From Coriobacteriia bacterium (GTDB taxonomy: Bacteria > Actinomycetota > Coriobacteriia > Coriobacteriales > UBA8131), in contig WQXX01000046.1 of NCBI GenBank assembly GCA_009781535.1, positions 1 through 7,913 on the forward strand: a stretch of 7,913 nucleotides of DNA, in the 5' to 3' direction. The notes under the pieces are model-generated. The model worked only from the letters and a program-made list of their open reading frames with translations, had not been told where the DNA came from and did not search any database. Within the stretch, counting starts at the first letter, position 1. Each line of letters begins with the position of its first letter. Below are positions 6,223 through 7,913 of this stretch, piece after piece. A program made the position numbers and the translations under genes.

Positions 6223-6239
6223 ACATTCTCTCGTATACT
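6212..6239 (+). promoter_or_regulatory. Probable promoter of queH-queA giving a leaderless mRNA
   Basis: TATACT at 6234-6239 matches the -10 consensus at five of six positions. CTTTTA at 6212-6217 is a weak -35 at 16 bp and lies in the right arm of the preceding terminator. The ATG of queH at 6246 is seven bases beyond the last base of the -10, which is where transcription would begin. No Shine-Dalgarno sequence exists in between or just upstream. Confidence 0.5.
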
Positions 6240-6245
6240 GTTCGC

Positions 6246-6890
6246 ATGAAAAAACTACTCCTCCATACCTGCTGCGGGCCGTGCTCGCTCTTGCCGCTTG
6301 AGATACTTGCTCAGGAGGGTTATTCGCTTACAACAGCGTTTGTCAACCCTAACCTCTCTCCTTACGATGAGTTCCAGCGCCGTTTTCAGGCATTCGAGCT
6401 AGCTGCCAACGCTGCGGGAGCTGGCATCCTCGTATGGCCCTATGATGCCAAGGAATGGGAGGATTCCGTCGGCATCTGCGGCGGACCTTACCCACTTATC
6501 AAAGGCGATCCATACTATGAATGTAACCTTGAATCAAAAAGAGCCCGGTGCCGCCCTTGCTACCGTCTTCGTTTTGAGAGGGCAGCGTATCTGGCTAAAA
6601 CGATGTGCATCGACCGCCTTTCTACGACCTTGACGATCAGTCCGTACCAATTCACTGACATTATCTTTGAGGAGCTTAAGGTTGCTGCTGAGCAAAGCGG
6701 CCTGCACGCGGTGTGCATCGATTTTCGTGAGCACTATCCAGAATCGGTGCGCAGGAGCAAGCAACTGGGCATGTACCGACAGAACTACTGCGGCTGCCGT
6801 TTCTCTCAGGAGGAGGCGCGTTTGGAACGTGAGGCTTTTAAACAAAAACGAACCGCCAAACGAGAAGCAGACGTCCATGCTCACAAGTGA
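6246..6890 (+). CDS. queH: Epoxyqueuosine reductase QueH
   Basis: A 214-aa member of the QueH (formerly DUF208) family, which reduces epoxyqueuosine in tRNA to queuosine using an iron-sulfur cluster, without the cobalamin used by QueG. The N-terminus MKKLLLHTCCGPC (Cys9, Cys10, Cys13) is canonical and fixes the start at 6246; an in-frame TTG at 6204 lies inside the terminator. Further family marks are NPNLSPYDEFQRR (34-46), RCRPCYRLR (Cys102, Cys105), STTLTISPYQ (126-135), DFREHYPES (159-167) and YRQNYCGCRFS (177-187; Cys182, Cys184). A segment around 74-98 brings two further cysteines, Cys78 and Cys93. The last 25 residues are charged and basic and lie outside the core motifs. The 3' end overlaps queA by 14 nt, so the two are translated together. 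With no ribosome binding site, a leaderless start is likely. Confidence 0.95.
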   Translation: MKKLLLHTCCGPCSLLPLEILAQEGYSLTTAFVNPNLSPYDEFQRRFQAFELAANAAGAGILVWPYDAKEWEDSVGICGGPYPLIKGDPYYECNLESKRARCRPCYRLRFERAAYLAKTMCIDRLSTTLTISPYQFTDIIFEELKVAAEQSGLHAVCIDFREHYPESVRRSKQLGMYRQNYCGCRFSQEEARLEREAFKQKRTAKREADVHAHK

Positions 6891-7913
6891 ATTCGACTAC
6901 AAGCTTCCTCATGATCGTATAGCCCAGAATCCCGCCATACCTCGAGACAGCTGTCGGCTGCTTGTGCTTGACCGCAAACGCGAGTCGATCGAGCATCGAG
7001 TATTCTCGGATATCATCGAGTATCTCACCGAGGCTGACCTTTTAGTTGTCAATACCACGAAAGTGATGCCTGCTCGCCTCATCGGCAAACGTGTGGGTGG
7101 GGGAGAGGCAGAAGTTTTGCTTCTCAGGCGTATTCGTACAATAAGCGCATACGATGAACTATGGGAGGCGCTTGTTCGTCCAGGAAGACGCCTGAGGCCA
7201 GGCAGTTTGGTTTTGTTTCCTGATATGACAGCAGAAATCATCGATTGGACGACTTCAGGAGAACGTGGAGGACGTATCGTACAGCTTTTTACCGATCATA
7301 CGTTAACCATAGATGAGTCGCTCCATAAAAACGGAGAGCTTCCGCTGCCGCCCTACATCACAAACTACACAGGAGACCGTTCGCAGTATCAGACTGTCTA
7401 TGCACAAAAGGAGGATTCTGCGGCTGCACCGACGGCGGGTTTACATTTTACTCCTGAGCTTTTAGATCGCATCCGTGAGAGGGGCGTACGACTTGCAAAC
7501 GTTGATCTCTCTGTTGGGCTTGACACTTTTCGCCCTGTTGACGAGGAGCGTATCGAAGACCATCGCATACACTCAGAACGTTATTCGGTAAACGCCTCGG
7601 TTTTGGCGGCAATCGAAGATACACGAAGGAAAGAGGGTCGGGTTATCGCCGTTGGTACCACCAGCGTACGTAGCCTTGAGAGTTGCTGGGATACAGAGGA
7701 AGGCATGCTTGTACCACGTGCGGATACAACGACTTCGCTGTTTATCATGCCGGGATATCAGTTCAGGGCAGTCGATGCGCTTATCACGAATTTCCATGCA
7801 CCGCGTTCAACACTCCTGGCTTTGGTAAGCGCGTTCGCCTCCCATGAACTCATCATGAAAGCTTACAATGAAGCGCTGTCGGATGGGTACCGGCTCCTCT
7901 CATTTGGCGACGC
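6877..7913 (+). CDS. queA: S-adenosylmethionine:tRNA ribosyltransferase-isomerase QueA (3' end outside window)
   Basis: QueA transfers and isomerises the ribosyl part of AdoMet onto 7-aminomethyl-7-deazaguanine (preQ1) at tRNA position 34, giving epoxyqueuosine, the substrate of QueH. Visible family motifs in order are FDYKLPHDRIAQ (6-17), NTTKVMPARL (59-68), LPLPPYI, QYQTVYA followed by AAPTAGLHFT (183-192), VDLSVGLDTFRPV, HRIHSERY, VGTTSVRSLES (259-269) and TNFHAPRSTLLALVSAFA (304-321). The frame is open for 345 codons to the window edge, ending in 'LLSFGD', which in E. coli QueA (356 aa) lies close to the C-terminus; only a handful of residues are missing. The ATG at 6877 lies within queH, 14 nt before its end, with a weak GAGAAG at 6862-6867. 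There is no sign of damage. Confidence 0.96.
   Translation, partial: MLTSEFDYKLPHDRIAQNPAIPRDSCRLLVLDRKRESIEHRVFSDIIEYLTEADLLVVNTTKVMPARLIGKRVGGGEAEVLLLRRIRTISAYDELWEALVRPGRRLRPGSLVLFPDMTAEIIDWTTSGERGGRIVQLFTDHTLTIDESLHKNGELPLPPYITNYTGDRSQYQTVYAQKEDSAAAPTAGLHFTPELLDRIRERGVRLANVDLSVGLDTFRPVDEERIEDHRIHSERYSVNASVLAAIEDTRRKEGRVIAVGTTSVRSLESCWDTEEGMLVPRADTTTSLFIMPGYQFRAVDALITNFHAPRSTLLALVSAFASHELIMKAYNEALSDGYRLLSFGD

Noticed and set aside
6204..6245. Upstream TTG start for queH
   Set aside because: It lies in the loop and arm of the terminator, and conserved QueH sequence begins at Met 6246.
1..7913. CRISPR array, tRNA or rRNA gene, insertion sequence, phage or defence genes
   Set aside because: No repeated spacer pattern, cloverleaf, transposase or related motif was seen; every long frame is a housekeeping gene or a shadow of one.

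Overview
This window reads as a compact stretch of housekeeping genes, all on the + strand, from a bacterial chromosome of roughly balanced base composition (about half G+C by eye). The series Asp23/YloU-like protein, FakA-type DAK2 protein, recG, rsmD, coaD resembles the arrangement around yloU-yloV-recG in Firmicutes and in the actinobacterial class Coriobacteriia. The RecG carries the 'R-x-EGDVLG' form of its C-terminal motif that I associate with actinobacterial RecG proteins. I therefore favour a moderate-GC member of the Coriobacteriia (an Eggerthellaceae or Cryptobacterium-like organism). This is an inference from gene order and protein flavour, not a proven identity.

Layout. Positions 1-153 hold an extended -10 promoter, a second possible -10, a short leader hairpin and a strong Shine-Dalgarno site. 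Next come an Asp23/Gls24-family protein (154-519), FakA (624-2273), RecG (2221 or 2281 to 4509), the 16S rRNA methyltransferase RsmD (4562-5185) and phosphopantetheine adenylyltransferase CoaD (5237-5722). The gaps are short, or the genes overlap, so these five look like one transcription unit linking fatty-acid activation, branch migration at stalled forks, ribosome modification and CoA synthesis. Positions 5723-5961 contain no convincing gene. They hold a hairpin, an apparent promoter inside an 8-bp inverted repeat, and a long structured leader for a 67-aa cold-shock protein (5962-6165). A textbook intrinsic terminator (6185-6222) closes that gene.

Immediately after the terminator is a -10-like TATACT only 6 nt before the ATG of queH (6246-6890), which has no Shine-Dalgarno site and is probably translated from a leaderless mRNA. 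queH overlaps queA by 14 nt. queA (6877 to beyond the window end) lacks only its extreme C-terminus. QueA and QueH catalyse the last two steps of queuosine formation on tRNA (preQ1-tRNA to epoxyqueuosine to queuosine).

I found no CRISPR array, rRNA, tRNA, transposon, phage gene or defence system, and no wholly new multi-gene system. The points most worth a second look are regulatory: the symmetric promoter at 35-56, the double dyad at the cold-shock promoter (5843-5885) with a leader ORF ending next to the start codon, and the leaderless start of queH. At protein level they are an acidic insert in RecG and a cysteine-containing insert in QueH.
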